A DNA stretch of 64,000 nucleotides from contig JAGAQJ010000031.1 in the NCBI GenBank assembly GCA_017622845.1, positions 99,703 through 163,702 on the forward strand, read 5' to 3'. This DNA comes from Lachnospiraceae bacterium (GTDB lineage Bacteria; Bacillota; Clostridia; Lachnospirales; Lachnospiraceae). The translations under genes were made by a program, and so were the position numbers. This document shows positions 8,740-18,184 of this stretch, piece after piece. The notes beneath the pieces were generated by a model. It did no database searches and was not told the origin of the DNA. It saw nothing but the letters and a program-made list of their open reading frames with translations. Each line of letters starts with the position of its first letter. Within the stretch, counting starts at the first letter, position 1.

Positions 8740-9921
8740 TTATATAAATAATACCTTTGAAAAGTGATTGTCCTGAGCAAATGCTGCATAATGTTCCTTA
8801 GCTTCTTCCATTTTTAACAGCACTGTAGAGTATCCCTGACTGCGATATTCTTTTGCTTTGGTAAGCGCTGTCCGGAAATCCTCTTTGTAAACAAGCAGAA
8901 GATTTTTGTTTTCAAGTTCAGGACAAAGTTTTTGTCTGGTAAGAGCTGACACAAGGTCATCAATCATCACGACAAAACCTGTTGCGGGCGCCGGCTTTCC
9001 GAATTTCTCCAAAAGCTTGTCGTAACGCCCTCCCTTTGCAATGGCGCTTCCTGTCTGATAGGTATAAGCGCTGAAAATAATACCAGTGTAATAGTTGTAT
9101 TTGCTTACCATAGCGAGGTCAAAGGATATGTATTTGTCTACACCATAAATTTTCAGCAGCTCATATACCTGCTTTAACCGTTCAATTGCTTCTTTCGAAC
9201 GTGGATTGTCTGCATACTCCAGCGCCTCATCAAGAATGTCATAAGAGCCAAACAAATTGCTGACGCTTAAAAGCGCTTCTATTGACTTTTCAGGAATATT
9301 TTTGCCAAGTAAAAGCTCATGTGCGCCAAAATCATTTCTATTGGATATAAAATCACGCAGTGCAAGCTCTGTCTCCTCATCAAGCTTTGCATTTGCGCAC
9401 AGACCCTTAAAAAATTCAATCTGACCGATGGATACCTGAAACTCTTTCAAACCGGAATTAAGCAGCGCCTCAACAAGCATTGCAATCATTTCGGCATCTG
9501 CTTCGGGGGAAGCATCACCAAGCAGCTCAGCGCCCATCTGCGTCGTTTCCTTCAGCTTTCCCTGTAAGTCATTTGTATTGATAAAGTTATTTCCCGAATA
9601 ACAGAACCGGAGCGGAATCGTCTCATCCATAAAATACTTGGCAACGCATCTTGCTATGGACGGCGTAAAATCCGGTCTGAGAACGAGCGTATTTCCTTCT
9701 TTGTCAAAGAATTTATACAACTCCTTGGAAGGAGTTGTTCCAATCTCCCGGCTAAACACATCAAAAAATTCAAAGGTAGGTGTCTGAATATCCTGATAAC
9801 CGTAGCTGTGAAGCTTTTCGCCAAAAAGCCTTTGGATATTTTGCTTATTTGCATATTCCTTTCCGTATATATCACGCACTCCCTCAGGAGTGTGTACGAG
9901 TCTTTTTCCCATAAAATCCAT
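8740..9921 (-). CDS. hisZ: ATP phosphoribosyltransferase regulatory subunit
   Basis: HisZ is a catalytically inactive histidyl-tRNA synthetase paralogue that forms a complex with short HisG and mediates histidine feedback. It contains class II synthetase-like core segments ([30 protein letters not shown]) and, with 393 residues, lacks the anticodon domain of HisRS. I place the start at 9921, where GGAGG lies 8 bases upstream; an in-frame ATG at 9948 overlaps this signal and would add 9 residues. It is the first gene of the hisZ-G-D-B unit, with a promoter and two palindromes upstream. Confidence 0.95.
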   Translation of the reverse strand: MDFMGKRLVHTPEGVRDIYGKEYANKQNIQRLFGEKLHSYGYQDIQTPTFEFFDVFSREIGTTPSKELYKFFDKEGNTLVLRPDFTPSIARCVAKYFMDETIPLRFCYSGNNFINTNDLQGKLKETTQMGAELLGDASPEADAEMIAMLVEALLNSGLKEFQVSIGQIEFFKGLCANAKLDEETELALRDFISNRNDFGAHELLLGKNIPEKSIEALLSVSNLFGSYDILDEALEYADNPRSKEAIERLKQVYELLKIYGVDKYISFDLAMVSKYNYYTGIIFSAYTYQTGSAIAKGGRYDKLLEKFGKPAPATGFVVMIDDLVSALTRQKLCPELENKNLLLVYKEDFRTALTKAKEYRSQGYSTVLLKMEEAKEHYAAFAQDNHFSKVLFI

Positions 9922-9952
9922 GGTGCAAACCTCCATCTTTTTGTTCATACTT

Positions 9953-9988
9953 TAACACGTTAACGTGCTAATTCGTTACTAAGTTAGT
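9953..9988. promoter_or_regulatory. Two palindromes in the his operon leader (candidate operators)
   Basis: The stretch 9953-9970 (TAACACGTTAACGTGCTA) is an 18-base near-perfect palindrome, and 9978-9988 (ACTAAGTTAGT) is a perfect 11-base one. Both lie between the predicted his promoter and the hisZ ribosome site, where a repressor would block transcription. No T-box is present in this roughly 80-base leader. A HisR-type repressor of the TrpR superfamily is one possibility; this is inference. Confidence 0.45.
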
Positions 9989-10004
9989 ACAGTGCATTAA
10001 CCGA

Positions 10005-10033
10005 AGTATACACTCTTTTGTTAGTTGTGTCAA
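10005..10033 (-). promoter_or_regulatory. Predicted sigma-A promoter of the his operon
   Basis: TTGACA (10028-10033) and TATACT (10005-10010) on the minus strand with an exact 17-base spacer. The -35 box overlaps the recU stop codon. The predicted start of transcription is near 9998, giving a leader of about 77 bases to hisZ. Confidence 0.75.
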
Positions 10034-10563
10034 CCTCTCTCATTCAAATCAAGCTGAATCATGTCTAAATACGGGACCATTTGTCCGCCTTTATGTTTTA
10101 TAAAATAGTTATCCTTTAATTCATCAAAGCGAAAGCTTTTTCTGCCGCCGTTTTCCATTCTGTCCCAAAAGCCATTTAATTCACGAATACTCATATAATA
10201 CATCACATCACGGGAAGTATAGTAAATGAGGAAAAAGGCGATGCCATCCTGCTTGTCGAAATCTCTCATAAACTGAACCTGATGCGGATGAATATTCTGC
10301 AGGGCAAAGGTATCGACTGCACATTCCTTCGCATCAAAGCATACGGGAATCCCCTGAACGGCACCTATGTAATCGACAGTGCTTTTCTGATCGAAATATG
10401 CCAATGTAATATGTCTTGTTTCCTTATCAATTGTTATCGGGGTGATAGGCGTTGGAACCTTCTGAATCAGCGCAAGTCCGTTTTCTCTATATTTTTCATT
10501 GGTCAGATTAATCATTTCCTCTAAAAGGGAACCGCGAAGCCCTCTCGAACTCCAAGTAGGCAT
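10030..10563 (-). CDS. recU: Holliday junction resolvase RecU
   Basis: Firmicute endonuclease that cuts Holliday junctions in recombinational repair, working with RuvAB (encoded at 41.9-43.5 kb). From the ATG at 10563, preceded by GGAGGAGGAG, the product is 177 residues, somewhat shorter than Bacillus RecU. It has the N-terminal region with NxxY (MINLTNEKYRENG), the nuclease core STVDYIGAVQGIPVCFDAKE with its metal-binding Asp/Asp/Lys-Glu residues, and HPHQVQFMRDF. An upstream in-frame ATG (10611) would overlap the preceding gene and is not favoured. It starts 2 bases after the RluA-like gene. Confidence 0.93.
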   Translation of the reverse strand: MPTWSSRGLRGSLLEEMINLTNEKYRENGLALIQKVPTPITPITIDKETRHITLAYFDQKSTVDYIGAVQGIPVCFDAKECAVDTFALQNIHPHQVQFMRDFDKQDGIAFFLIYYTSRDVMYYMSIRELNGFWDRMENGGRKSFRFDELKDNYFIKHKGGQMVPYLDMIQLDLNERG

Positions 10564-10565
10564 AA

Positions 10566-11579
10566 CTACTCCTCCTCCAAAAGCTTTTGGAAAATGGCAG
10601 GAGGCGGACATTCCAGCACTTTTCCCGAAAGCTGTGCAAAGTTCTGCTCAGAATTTACAGGAAAAACCAGCTTATGAGCATGAAGCATCTGATTTTTGAC
10701 GCCTTTCCGGACATACTTACGATTGGCTGCTTCATCACCATACTTCATATCTCCCAGAATCGGATGCCCAATTGATGCCAAATGCGCACGTATCTGATGT
10801 GTTTTTCCGGTAAAAAGCTGAACCTCCAGCATCGTAATATGTTTTCCTTCCCGAACAGAATGGACGGCTGTATCAATAAAGTCTGCTTCTTTTTTGCGTG
10901 ATTCCGGGATATCTGCTTCTCTCTTATAAACAGTTACTTTATTTTGCCTGGTATCTTTATATAAATATCCTGTGATGCGTTCATTGATTGCTACAGTGCC
11001 CCAAACCAGACAATAATAGTACTTTTGAAGGGACTTGTCCTTGATGATGCGATTCATATACTGGCTTCCGGCAAGCGTTTTTCCACACACTACCATTCCC
11101 GATGTATTGCGGTCAAGCCTGTTGCAGATAGAAGGCTTAAAAGTCGAAAGGGAGTCCGGCGTTAACTTTTTGTGTGTAAGCAGGTATCCAATGAGCCATT
11201 CATTGACACTGATATCCGCTGGATTTGCTTTTTGTGACAATACGCCTGACGGTTTATTAACAACAAGAACATGCTCGTCCTCATAAACAATTTCTAAAGT
11301 CTTTAATGCTGCATAAGCCTGTTCGTATGGAAATGTCTCAGAGCTGTTGCTTGTGGTATTTCCACTGAACTTTTGAAAAGTATCGTCTGATAAAAACAGC
11401 TTGACTTCATCATGAATACACAGAATTTCTTTTCCGTCTGCTTTTTTTCCATTTAAAATAATATTCTTTTTTCTCAGCATTTTGTAGATAAAACTGTCAG
11501 GAGCGTCTTTTAACAATTTTTTCAGATACTTGTCAAAGCGCTGTCCTGATTCATTTGAAGTTATGTTTGTCAAAATCAT
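10566..11579 (-). CDS. RluA family pseudouridine synthase
   Basis: Isomerises specific uridines to pseudouridine in rRNA or tRNA; the target cannot be told from sequence. The 337-residue protein has an N-terminal S4-like RNA-binding region (GQRFDKYLKKLLKDAPDSF) and the catalytic loop ICNRLDRNTSGMVVCGKT with the essential aspartate, then TGKTHQIRAHLASIGHPILGD. The start at 11579 has AGG about 9 bases upstream and matches relatives; an earlier in-frame ATG at 11627 lies inside the upstream membrane-protein gene. It is followed by recU with 2 bases between. Confidence 0.93.
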   Translation of the reverse strand: MILTNITSNESGQRFDKYLKKLLKDAPDSFIYKMLRKKNIILNGKKADGKEILCIHDEVKLFLSDDTFQKFSGNTTSNSSETFPYEQAYAALKTLEIVYEDEHVLVVNKPSGVLSQKANPADISVNEWLIGYLLTHKKLTPDSLSTFKPSICNRLDRNTSGMVVCGKTLAGSQYMNRIIKDKSLQKYYYCLVWGTVAINERITGYLYKDTRQNKVTVYKREADIPESRKKEADFIDTAVHSVREGKHITMLEVQLFTGKTHQIRAHLASIGHPILGDMKYGDEAANRKYVRKGVKNQMLHAHKLVFPVNSEQNFAQLSGKVLECPPPAIFQKLLEEE

Positions 11580-11592
11580 TTGTTTTTGCCTA

Positions 11593-12159
11593 TTAAAGTG
11601 AAATGTCACACAGAAGTTCCAGAACATCAGTTTCCTTTTTGCTTCCTTCCAGTTCTTGAAGCTGAGTTAACCGCTCCGTGAAACGCTTCTGCTCATCAAA
11701 TATTTTTACGGTTACATTTTTCAGACTGTTTTGCTTTAACATATCTTTGATATGCTCTTCACAGGCAGTCGTATTGCAGCTTTTAAATTCAGTATAGCCT
11801 ATCAGGTTATTTCCGCGTATGGCAAAACAGGTGATAGGAAAATTGAGCTTGTAGGAGGTAAGATACATACTGTAAAGGACTGACAGTTCACCCGTTTTTG
11901 CAGCAATTTCCTCATAAATCCCGGGACTGAATTTGGGAATCCGGATATACATAATGGCTGATACAAGGCTTTTGCTTGACGGAAGAAGTCCTAAAACAGC
12001 GACTACCGTCAGAAGATTTTCCTTTTTCCCTGTAGAGAAATATCCTAATAAAAATACTGCAATGGATATCAGAAAATATACAGCAGTAAGCAGGATTACC
12101 TTTTTTTTCTCGTAGATGGGATAACCAAATTCGCCCTTTTTTACCTTTTGTTTCTTCAT
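11593..12159 (-). CDS. Uncharacterised two-helix membrane protein
   Basis: I do not recognise a named family. The 188-residue product has a short basic cytoplasmic N-terminus (MKKQKVKKGEFGYPIYEKKK), two adjacent hydrophobic segments (about 22-42 and 48-66), then a hydrophilic domain of about 120 residues with mixed alpha/beta character, ending LELLCDISL. Its stop lies 13 bases before the chosen start of the RluA-like gene, so it probably shares that operon with recU. Function unknown; the coding call rests on length, Shine-Dalgarno-like AGGAGA and operon position. Confidence 0.75.
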   Translation of the reverse strand: MKKQKVKKGEFGYPIYEKKKVILLTAVYFLISIAVFLLGYFSTGKKENLLTVVAVLGLLPSSKSLVSAIMYIRIPKFSPGIYEEIAAKTGELSVLYSMYLTSYKLNFPITCFAIRGNNLIGYTEFKSCNTTACEEHIKDMLKQNSLKNVTVKIFDEQKRFTERLTQLQELEGSKKETDVLELLCDISL

Positions 12160-12234
12160 CTTATATCTTCTCCTATTTGTACTGACTGTGGCTGTCCAGA
12201 CCTGCCAAAATGGTTACTGTTGGTTCAATTTTTA

Positions 12235-12996
12235 TTATTTCAGGAATCTCATGATTTCAAGAATAATGCTGTGCGGAACTGCTTTTGCAGCGGCCTCAAA
12301 GCTTTTAATCCAAGGTCCGTACACAGATTTTTCACGCTTGTGATAAGAATCTGCAATCGCTTTTTCAACAACGAGGTCTGCACGAGCCATAGTAAGCTTT
12401 TTCACAGCGAGCGTACTTCCGTTTTTCTCTGCGATATCAAAAAAAGGTGTATCGACAGGTCCCGGACAAACGGCTGTCACATAGATTTTCTTTGACCTTA
12501 ATTCCTGGTTTAAAGCTCTGGAAAAGCTATATACATAAGATTTTGTTGCCGCATATACTGCAAAATTCGGCTGAGGCAGAAAGGCCGCACTTGAGGCAAG
12601 CTGAATAATCCTGCTGTTTTTCTTCATATATGGCAGGCACAGATAAGTCATCTGTGTCAGCGCCCGGCAGTTGACGTCAATCATGCCAAGCTCATCATGA
12701 ATATCCGATGTGGAGAAATCTCCCATAATTCCATATCCGGCACAGTTGACGAGCATGCGGATTACAGGCTTCTCAGCAGCCAGCAGATTTTCCAGTCTTT
12801 TCATATGTGCTTCATTTGTGACATCCATGTCAAGTACGCGTGTTGTATGTTCAAGATACTGTGCGACCTCGAGCATTGCTTCCTTTCGGCGTGCGATAAG
12901 CCATATTTCATCAATACTGTTAAAGGTGTTATCTAACTGTAAAGCAAATTCTGCGCCCATACCTGAGGACGCACCGGTAATAATGATTACATTCAT
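12235..12996 (-). CDS. SDR family NAD(P)-dependent oxidoreductase
   Basis: Classical short-chain dehydrogenase/reductase, 253 residues from the ATG at 12996, which has AAAGGAAA 9 bases upstream. The Rossmann glycine motif TGASSGMG is near the N-terminus, NCAG is in the middle, and the active site has the serine (QLASSAAFLPQ) and the YxxxK pair (YAATK). The C-terminal helix resembles the DltE/YvaG-like subgroup. The substrate cannot be deduced. It is a single gene flanked upstream by a fragment of a palindromic repeat. Confidence 0.9.
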   Translation of the reverse strand: MNVIIITGASSGMGAEFALQLDNTFNSIDEIWLIARRKEAMLEVAQYLEHTTRVLDMDVTNEAHMKRLENLLAAEKPVIRMLVNCAGYGIMGDFSTSDIHDELGMIDVNCRALTQMTYLCLPYMKKNSRIIQLASSAAFLPQPNFAVYAATKSYVYSFSRALNQELRSKKIYVTAVCPGPVDTPFFDIAEKNGSTLAVKKLTMARADLVVEKAIADSYHKREKSVYGPWIKSFEAAAKAVPHSIILEIMRFLK

Positions 12997-13064
12997 GAAG
13001 CATTTCCTTTCTGCTGCGATAATTGTTTTCATTCAGATTTTTGATGGGTCAAAACCAATTATTT

Positions 13065-13092
13065 CGTAACTATTCAGTCCCCTCATAGTTAC
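13065..13092 (+). repeat. Fragment of dispersed palindromic element (head only)
   Basis: These 28 bases match the first 28 bases of the element at 60113-60140 at all but two positions (both read CGTAAC-ATTCAGT-CCCTCATAGTTAC). The hairpin part found in full copies is missing. It sits two bases from the YgiQ stop codon. Confidence 0.6.
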
Positions 13093-13093
13093 A

Positions 13094-15121
13094 TTATTTC
13101 TTTTTATGCGTATTCCGGATTGTCTTCTTTTTCATGTTGTTTTTTTTCGTATTGTTTTCTTTCACATTGCTTTTCTTAACATTCTTGTCTTTTGCATTCC
13201 TATTAGTCTGTTTGCTGTCGCTGCTTTTCTGATATTTATTATTGCTCTTTTGGTAAATTTTATCAGATGATTTTTTGTCCCTGTGCTGGTTTGCTGGTCT
13301 GCCTGTCTCAGAAGCAAGCCTTCTTGGCTTAATCAGGCAGTGCTTTTCGAAACCAATCAAATCTTCACGTCCTGCAAGCTTTAGTGCCTCACGCACGAGG
13401 TCATAATTTTGGGGATTGCGGTATTGTATCAGTGCTCTCTGCATTGCCTTTTCATGCGGATTTTTACAGACATAGACCGGCTTCATATCCGTTGGGTCGA
13501 TTCCGGTGTAATACATAACGGTCGACATCGTTGAAGGTGTCGGATAAAAATCCTGCACCTGCTCCGGCATGTAGCCGATATCCCTTAAATATTCTGCAAG
13601 CGCTACTGCCTCTTTCATGGTAGAGCCTGGATGCGATGACATTAAGTACGGCACTAAAAACTGATTTTTACCGATTTTCTGATTGAGTCTGCGGTATTTC
13701 TCCGTAAAAGCCTCATATACAGCATTCTCAGGTTTTCCCATTTTAGACAAAACAGCATCACAAATATGCTCTGGTGCGACCTTAAGCTGTCCGCTGATAT
13801 GATGCTCTACAAGTTCCCTGAAAAAAGTATCATCTTTATCGAGCAAAAGATAATCAAATCGGATACCGGAGCGGACAAACACCTTTTTCACATTAGGAAG
13901 CTTTCTCAGCTTACGCAAAAGCGACAGATAGTCAGCATGATCAACCTCAAGGTTCGGGCAGGGCTTGGGACACAGACATTGCCTATGCTTGCAGACACCT
14001 GCTTTTAACTGTTTTTGGCATGACGGCTGTCTAAAGTTTGCTGTTGGTCCGCCGACATCATGAATATATCCTTTAAAATCCTTATCCTGTGTGATAAGCT
14101 TTGCTTCCTCAAGAATGGATTCATGGCTTCGAACCTGTATGATACGCCCTTGATGAAAGGTCAATGCGCAGAAATTACAGCCGCCGAAGCATCCCCGGTT
14201 GCTAATCAGAGAAAATTTAATCTCGGTAATCGCAGGCACACCGCCTGCTTCCTCATAAGAGGGGTGATAGGTTCTTTGATATGGCAGCGCATAGACATCG
14301 TCCATTTCCTGCATGGAAAGCGGAGGCTGCGGTACATTCTGCACAACATAGATGCCGTTGGGATATGGCTCTATCAGCGTTTTACCGTTAAAAGGGTCTG
14401 TATTATCATGCTGTATCTTAAAGCTTTTGGCATACAGCGTTTTATTGGCAAGCATATCATTGTAAGATGGCAGCAGCTCATAATCATAAAGGGTTGAAAT
14501 ATCTTTTGTTTTATAGACAGTTCCGGAGATAAATGTTAAATCTTTCACAGAAATGCCGCTGTTGAGCGCATCTGCTATTTCAATAACAGACTTCTCTCCC
14601 ATGCCATAAGAAATGATGTCCGCCTGACTGTCAAGCAAGATGGAACGCTTGAAAGAATCGGACCAGTAATCATAATGCGCCATGCGTCGAAGGCTCGCTT
14701 CGATACCTCCGATAATAATTGGCGTATTGCGGTATTTTTTACGAATCAGATTGCTGTATACAACAGTCGCATGGTCGGGTCTTTTATACGCGGCGCCTCC
14801 GGGAGTGTAGGCGTCCGTCTCACGATGCTTTTTTGAAACATAATAGTGATTTACCATAGAATCCATATTTCCGGAGGAAACGAAAAAGCCAAGCCGCGGT
14901 GTTCCTAAAACGGTGATGCTCTCATCATTTTTCCAATCCGGCTGTGAAATAATGCCGACATGATATCCATGAGCCTGGAGCAGGCGCGTGATAATCGCAT
15001 GTCCAAATGACGGGTGATCAACATACGCATCACCTGTAACATATATGAAATCTAACTGTTCTATTCCAAGCTCTTGCACTTCTTCCATTGTCATCGGAAG
15101 AAAACCATTCGCAAGTGACAA
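13094..15121 (-). CDS. YgiQ family radical SAM protein
   Basis: Conserved radical SAM protein of unknown reaction, 675 residues. The family N-terminus [13 protein letters not shown] is followed by [15 protein letters not shown], a B12-like N-domain, the CFGGCNFC cluster motif (CxxxCxxC), and a cysteine-rich insert [13 protein letters not shown]. The start appears to be TTG at 15121: GGAGG lies 9 bases before it, whereas the first ATG lies inside the conserved FLPMT motif. The last 70 or so residues are a low-complexity, Lys/Asn/Ser-rich tail (for example [17 protein letters not shown]) likely to be disordered and RNA- or membrane-binding; many orthologues have shorter tails. Confidence 0.93.
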   Translation of the reverse strand: MSLANGFLPMTMEEVQELGIEQLDFIYVTGDAYVDHPSFGHAIITRLLQAHGYHVGIISQPDWKNDESITVLGTPRLGFFVSSGNMDSMVNHYYVSKKHRETDAYTPGGAAYKRPDHATVVYSNLIRKKYRNTPIIIGGIEASLRRMAHYDYWSDSFKRSILLDSQADIISYGMGEKSVIEIADALNSGISVKDLTFISGTVYKTKDISTLYDYELLPSYNDMLANKTLYAKSFKIQHDNTDPFNGKTLIEPYPNGIYVVQNVPQPPLSMQEMDDVYALPYQRTYHPSYEEAGGVPAITEIKFSLISNRGCFGGCNFCALTFHQGRIIQVRSHESILEEAKLITQDKDFKGYIHDVGGPTANFRQPSCQKQLKAGVCKHRQCLCPKPCPNLEVDHADYLSLLRKLRKLPNVKKVFVRSGIRFDYLLLDKDDTFFRELVEHHISGQLKVAPEHICDAVLSKMGKPENAVYEAFTEKYRRLNQKIGKNQFLVPYLMSSHPGSTMKEAVALAEYLRDIGYMPEQVQDFYPTPSTMSTVMYYTGIDPTDMKPVYVCKNPHEKAMQRALIQYRNPQNYDLVREALKLAGREDLIGFEKHCLIKPRRLASETGRPANQHRDKKSSDKIYQKSNNKYQKSSDSKQTNRNAKDKNVKKSNVKENNTKKNNMKKKTIRNTHKKK

Positions 15122-15139
15122 TTTTATCGTCCTCCTCTG

Positions 15140-15856
15140 TTAATTGTTATATGATGCTAATTCTGTAATTTCCTGTTCTGTGAGAGGTCTGTATGCACCC
15201 TTTGGCAATGTTTTGTCAAGCAAAAGCGGTCCCATAGAAAGTCTTTTCAGATATATTACACGCCCTCCGACTGCTTCGACCATTCTCTTGACCTGATGAA
15301 AACGCCCTTCTGTAATCGTGAGCTTTATCGTATAAGTCATGTCTGCCTGTGTCAGCAGTTCCACCTTTGCTGGCAGCGTAGGCGCATCATCGCCAATGTC
15401 CACTCCTGTTTCTAATATTTTGATTTTCTCCTCATTGATGCTTCCACTGCATTCTGCGTAATAAGTCTTTGCCACATGCTTTCTTGGCGAAAGGAGATTG
15501 TGTGCAAGCTCACCATCATTCGTAATCAGCAAAAGTCCTTCGGTATCTTTGTCAAGCCTTCCTACCGGAAATAAATCCCTTCCGGCAGCATCCTTCAGCA
15601 AATCCATAACGGTCTTATCCTGCTTATCGCTTGTGGCAGTCACAACGCCCGCCGGTTTATGGAGCATATAATAATATGTACTCTGATAAACAAGCAATTT
15701 TCCTAAATAAGCAACTGCATCTTTCTTCTCATCAAGCTTAAAATCAGGCTTTTTGATAATCATATCGTTGACTGATATACTGCCTTTTCTGATATATTCT
15801 TTTACCTGGTTTCGGGTGCCAAGCTGCATGTCACACAAAAACTTGTCTAATCTCAT
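15140..15856 (-). CDS. rsuA: 16S rRNA pseudouridine(516) synthase-type enzyme
   Basis: RsuA/RluB/E/F family pseudouridine synthase, 238 residues. An S4 RNA-binding domain at the N-terminus (MRLDKFLCDMQLGTRNQVKEYI) precedes the catalytic motif VGRLDKDTEGLLLITNDG, with HQVKRMVEAVGGRV near the end. In Clostridia this protein is usually assigned to 16S rRNA uridine 516, but closely related specificities exist. The YgiQ gene follows 18 bases downstream, so the two form an operon. Confidence 0.93.
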   Translation of the reverse strand: MRLDKFLCDMQLGTRNQVKEYIRKGSISVNDMIIKKPDFKLDEKKDAVAYLGKLLVYQSTYYYMLHKPAGVVTATSDKQDKTVMDLLKDAAGRDLFPVGRLDKDTEGLLLITNDGELAHNLLSPRKHVAKTYYAECSGSINEEKIKILETGVDIGDDAPTLPAKVELLTQADMTYTIKLTITEGRFHQVKRMVEAVGGRVIYLKRLSMGPLLLDKTLPKGAYRPLTEQEITELASYNN

Positions 15857-15890
15857 GAAGAACCTCTCATTTCATAAATTATCTATAAGT

Positions 15891-15920
15891 TTTATACGAA
15901 TGCTTTTTCATAGAATGTAA
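15891..15920 (-). promoter_or_regulatory. Candidate promoter for rsuA-ygiQ
   Basis: TTACAT (15915-15920) and TATAAA (15891-15896) on the minus strand, 18 bases apart, about 35 bases before the rsuA start. Moderate match to the sigma-A consensus. Confidence 0.45.
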
Positions 15921-15993
15921 CTATTCGGTCATGCACATTCATAATTTCCGTAAACGTGCTATAGAATATAATAAACGGATTTCCGGTGAGTAT

Positions 15994-16935
15994 ATGCTGT
16001 TAAAAACCTTAGCATATCTTCTGCTTATTATCATCATACTAAGCCACCCTGACGATACTTTTCAATATGCATATGAGGGGCTGTATCAGTGGGCAGCAAA
16101 GATGGTGCCTACCTTGTTTCCATTTATGATGATTAGCTCTATTATGGTCTATAGCGGCGCTGATTTAGAGCTTGGAAGCATGCTGGGCAAATTCATGAAA
16201 AAAATCTTTCGATACAGCAGATATGGGCTGTATGCAATATTTATGGGCTTTTTCTGTGGTTTCCCAATGGGCGCTAAGGTAGTCAGCGAGCTTTTTGAAA
16301 AAGATAAAATCAGCAAAGCAGAGGCAAATACGCTTCTTGCTTTCTGCAATAATATCGGACCTGCCTATTTCATGGGAATTATTATGCCGATATTACATGA
16401 AAGCGGATATCATACCATAGTGCCCTTCGTGTTTGGAATGTATGGAATTCCTGCACTTTATGGAGTTATCTTAGGTCACATGCAGTCAAAGAAATCTCAG
16501 ATTTTAAATATTTATGACTCTGATGAAAACAGCAGTCCAACCTGTGCGCAAAAATCTTCTCTGGCGACAACGCTGAAAAAATCCTGTATTGACAATACAC
16601 AGTCTTTGATTATCCTTGGCGGATACATTACCTTCACCAACGCTTTTCGGATTTTTCTTGATTTTATACCCTTGTCAGCCAACAGCAAATGTATTTTATC
16701 AAGCTTTTTGGAGATTATCGGCGGCGTACAGGCGATTTACACCACAACGCTGACGCCGGAGCAAAAGGTCTTCTGGATTATGACTGCTCTATGCTTCGGC
16801 GGTGTCTCCTGTATCCTGCAGACTAGCAGTTTTCTTGAAAAGTCTGGCCTGTCCCTTATATATTATTTAAAGCATAAAACAATTATTACGCTTGTTTCAG
16901 CAGGCTATTATTTGATGCTGACAAAGCTGCTTTAA
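15994..16935 (+). CDS. ylbJ: YlbJ-like sporulation integral membrane protein (GATE domain)
   Basis: Polytopic membrane protein of 313 residues with about eight hydrophobic segments and the nucleoside-recognition GATE-type motif (MGFFCGFPMGAKVVSELFEKD, AFCNNIGPAYFMG). In Bacillus, YlbJ is expressed in the mother cell and is needed for spore cortex formation; the family extrapolation is reasonable because coaD (ylbI) and rsmD (ylbH) are nearby. I chose the ATG at 15994 (GGTGAG upstream) over 15931, which would add a hydrophilic stretch. It is one of only four plus-strand genes and converges with the amidase gene. Confidence 0.8.
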   Translation: MLLKTLAYLLLIIIILSHPDDTFQYAYEGLYQWAAKMVPTLFPFMMISSIMVYSGADLELGSMLGKFMKKIFRYSRYGLYAIFMGFFCGFPMGAKVVSELFEKDKISKAEANTLLAFCNNIGPAYFMGIIMPILHESGYHTIVPFVFGMYGIPALYGVILGHMQSKKSQILNIYDSDENSSPTCAQKSSLATTLKKSCIDNTQSLIILGGYITFTNAFRIFLDFIPLSANSKCILSSFLEIIGGVQAIYTTTLTPEQKVFWIMTALCFGGVSCILQTSSFLEKSGLSLIYYLKHKTIITLVSAGYYLMLTKLL

Positions 16936-16937
16936 CC

Positions 16938-16986
16938 TTAACGAGTCCGCAGCAGAGTGCGTACTCCTGATTCATTGCTGCGTTAA
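16938..16986. repeat. Inverted repeat between ylbJ and the amidase gene; element fragment
   Basis: TTAACG and CGCAGCA in the left half pair with TGCTGCGTTAA on the right, giving a hairpin between two converging genes. About 30 bases (CCGCAGCAGAGTGCGTACTC and following) resemble the right end of the element at 60209-60240. It may serve as a bidirectional terminator, although no U-run follows. Confidence 0.4.
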
Positions 16987-18024
16987 CTAATTAAGTTTTA
17001 TGATATTTGACTCTGTACTCTTATCATACAGATTATATGCCTTAAAGATGAGGTTATCCTTTTTACCATAACTCATACTAACAGATACCGTCATCGTGGG
17101 ACTGCCCTTTATCCAGGGCTGAAGGGGCGACCATGTTAATCCGTTATCCCAAGAATACGAATAATACTGGATTACGGATTCGCCGTCAAGCGCTGTCAAC
17201 TCAACTGTAGCATATTTTCCGGTTTTATCATAATTGATTAGATTTGCACCAACATATACAGGCGGAGTAGAATCATTATATACGCGGCTTGCAGGAACCG
17301 GAACAGCTAAAGGCGCATAATTTCTGTAATCGGTCTTCCCGTCCTTCGAGACAAGTCCGAAGTATCTGGCAACTGCCTCGGCATCACGAACACCAAATTC
17401 CTTCAGGCTTTCCTGCGTCTGCAGATAAGCGGCATCGTTGCTATTGTCAACATGACAGTGCTCTACAATAATGGAAGGAATATTTCTTATCGCACATTGG
17501 CGTATAATTCCATAGTAATCTGTTCCCTTACTGCCGATTCTGGTCTTAATGCCGCGATTGAATAATCCCATTTCCTCAAACTGATTTAAAAATTCATTCC
17601 CCATAGAATAACCCTGACTGTATAACAAACCTGTGGATGGAACCCATACTTCACTTCCATAGAGGATATGGGAAATAGACATATTAAAATGGAGTGAAAA
17701 CAGGAAATCTGCCTGAACCTCTGCCGCAAACGCTGCCCGTTCTTCCAGCGACATATCAATATCCTCTGTATGTGTCAGATAAACCTTCACATTTTCGTAT
17801 TTTTCAAGCTGTTCCTTCATATACAAAGCAACAACCATGGTATAGTGCTTTTCGGGTATTGGTAAATAATCCGTTCCCAGATTGGAACCGCCATGCCCTG
17901 GATCAATCACAACAACAATAGGCTCTGCTGCTTCTGCTTCGGATAAATTGAAACCGGAAATACAAGATACTGTCAGAATCACACACAATAGGAAAGTCAT
18001 CGCCCTTTTTAATATCTTTCTCAT
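16987..18024 (-). CDS. Secreted N-acetylmuramoyl-L-alanine amidase
   Basis: Zinc amidase of the Amidase_3 family that removes stem peptides from peptidoglycan. From the ATG at 18024 (AAAGGAG 5 bases upstream) the product is 345 residues. A signal peptide (about 1-33) leads into DPGHGG (His44), a glutamate at 58, SLHFN (His112) and the catalytic VEHCHVDN, covering the usual metal and acid residues. After about residue 245 comes a beta-rich C-terminal module (SVIQYYSYSWDNGLTWSPLQ type) that may be Ig-like and wall-binding. Proximity to ylbJ suggests a spore or germination role, which is inference. Confidence 0.92.
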   Translation of the reverse strand: MRKILKRAMTFLLCVILTVSCISGFNLSEAEAAEPIVVVIDPGHGGSNLGTDYLPIPEKHYTMVVALYMKEQLEKYENVKVYLTHTEDIDMSLEERAAFAAEVQADFLFSLHFNMSISHILYGSEVWVPSTGLLYSQGYSMGNEFLNQFEEMGLFNRGIKTRIGSKGTDYYGIIRQCAIRNIPSIIVEHCHVDNSNDAAYLQTQESLKEFGVRDAEAVARYFGLVSKDGKTDYRNYAPLAVPVPASRVYNDSTPPVYVGANLINYDKTGKYATVELTALDGESVIQYYSYSWDNGLTWSPLQPWIKGSPTMTVSVSMSYGKKDNLIFKAYNLYDKSTESNIIKLN

Positions 18025-18092
18025 TCTTTCTCCTTTACTGATATATTTTTGCAAAACAAGCAAAGATTACCTTGCCTGCGGTATAGTCAGTA

Positions 18093-18117
18093 TAACCCAC
18101 AGAAAAACTGTGGGTTA
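18093..18117. terminator. Perfect hairpin between coiled-coil and amidase genes
   Basis: A 10-bp perfect stem, TAACCCACAG / CTGTGGGTTA, with an AAAAA loop. On the minus strand it follows the coiled-coil gene by about 70 bases, but only a weak T-rich tail follows, so termination is possible rather than certain. Confidence 0.5.
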
Positions 18118-18184
18118 ACTTTACGAAACACGGCTGTATATGGAAATGGCTGCTTATTGCACATACATGCTCCGTTCACAAGTT

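Noticed and set aside
9922-10005. T-box riboswitch before the his operon
   Set aside because: The leader is too short and has no AGGGTGGNACCGCG sequence.
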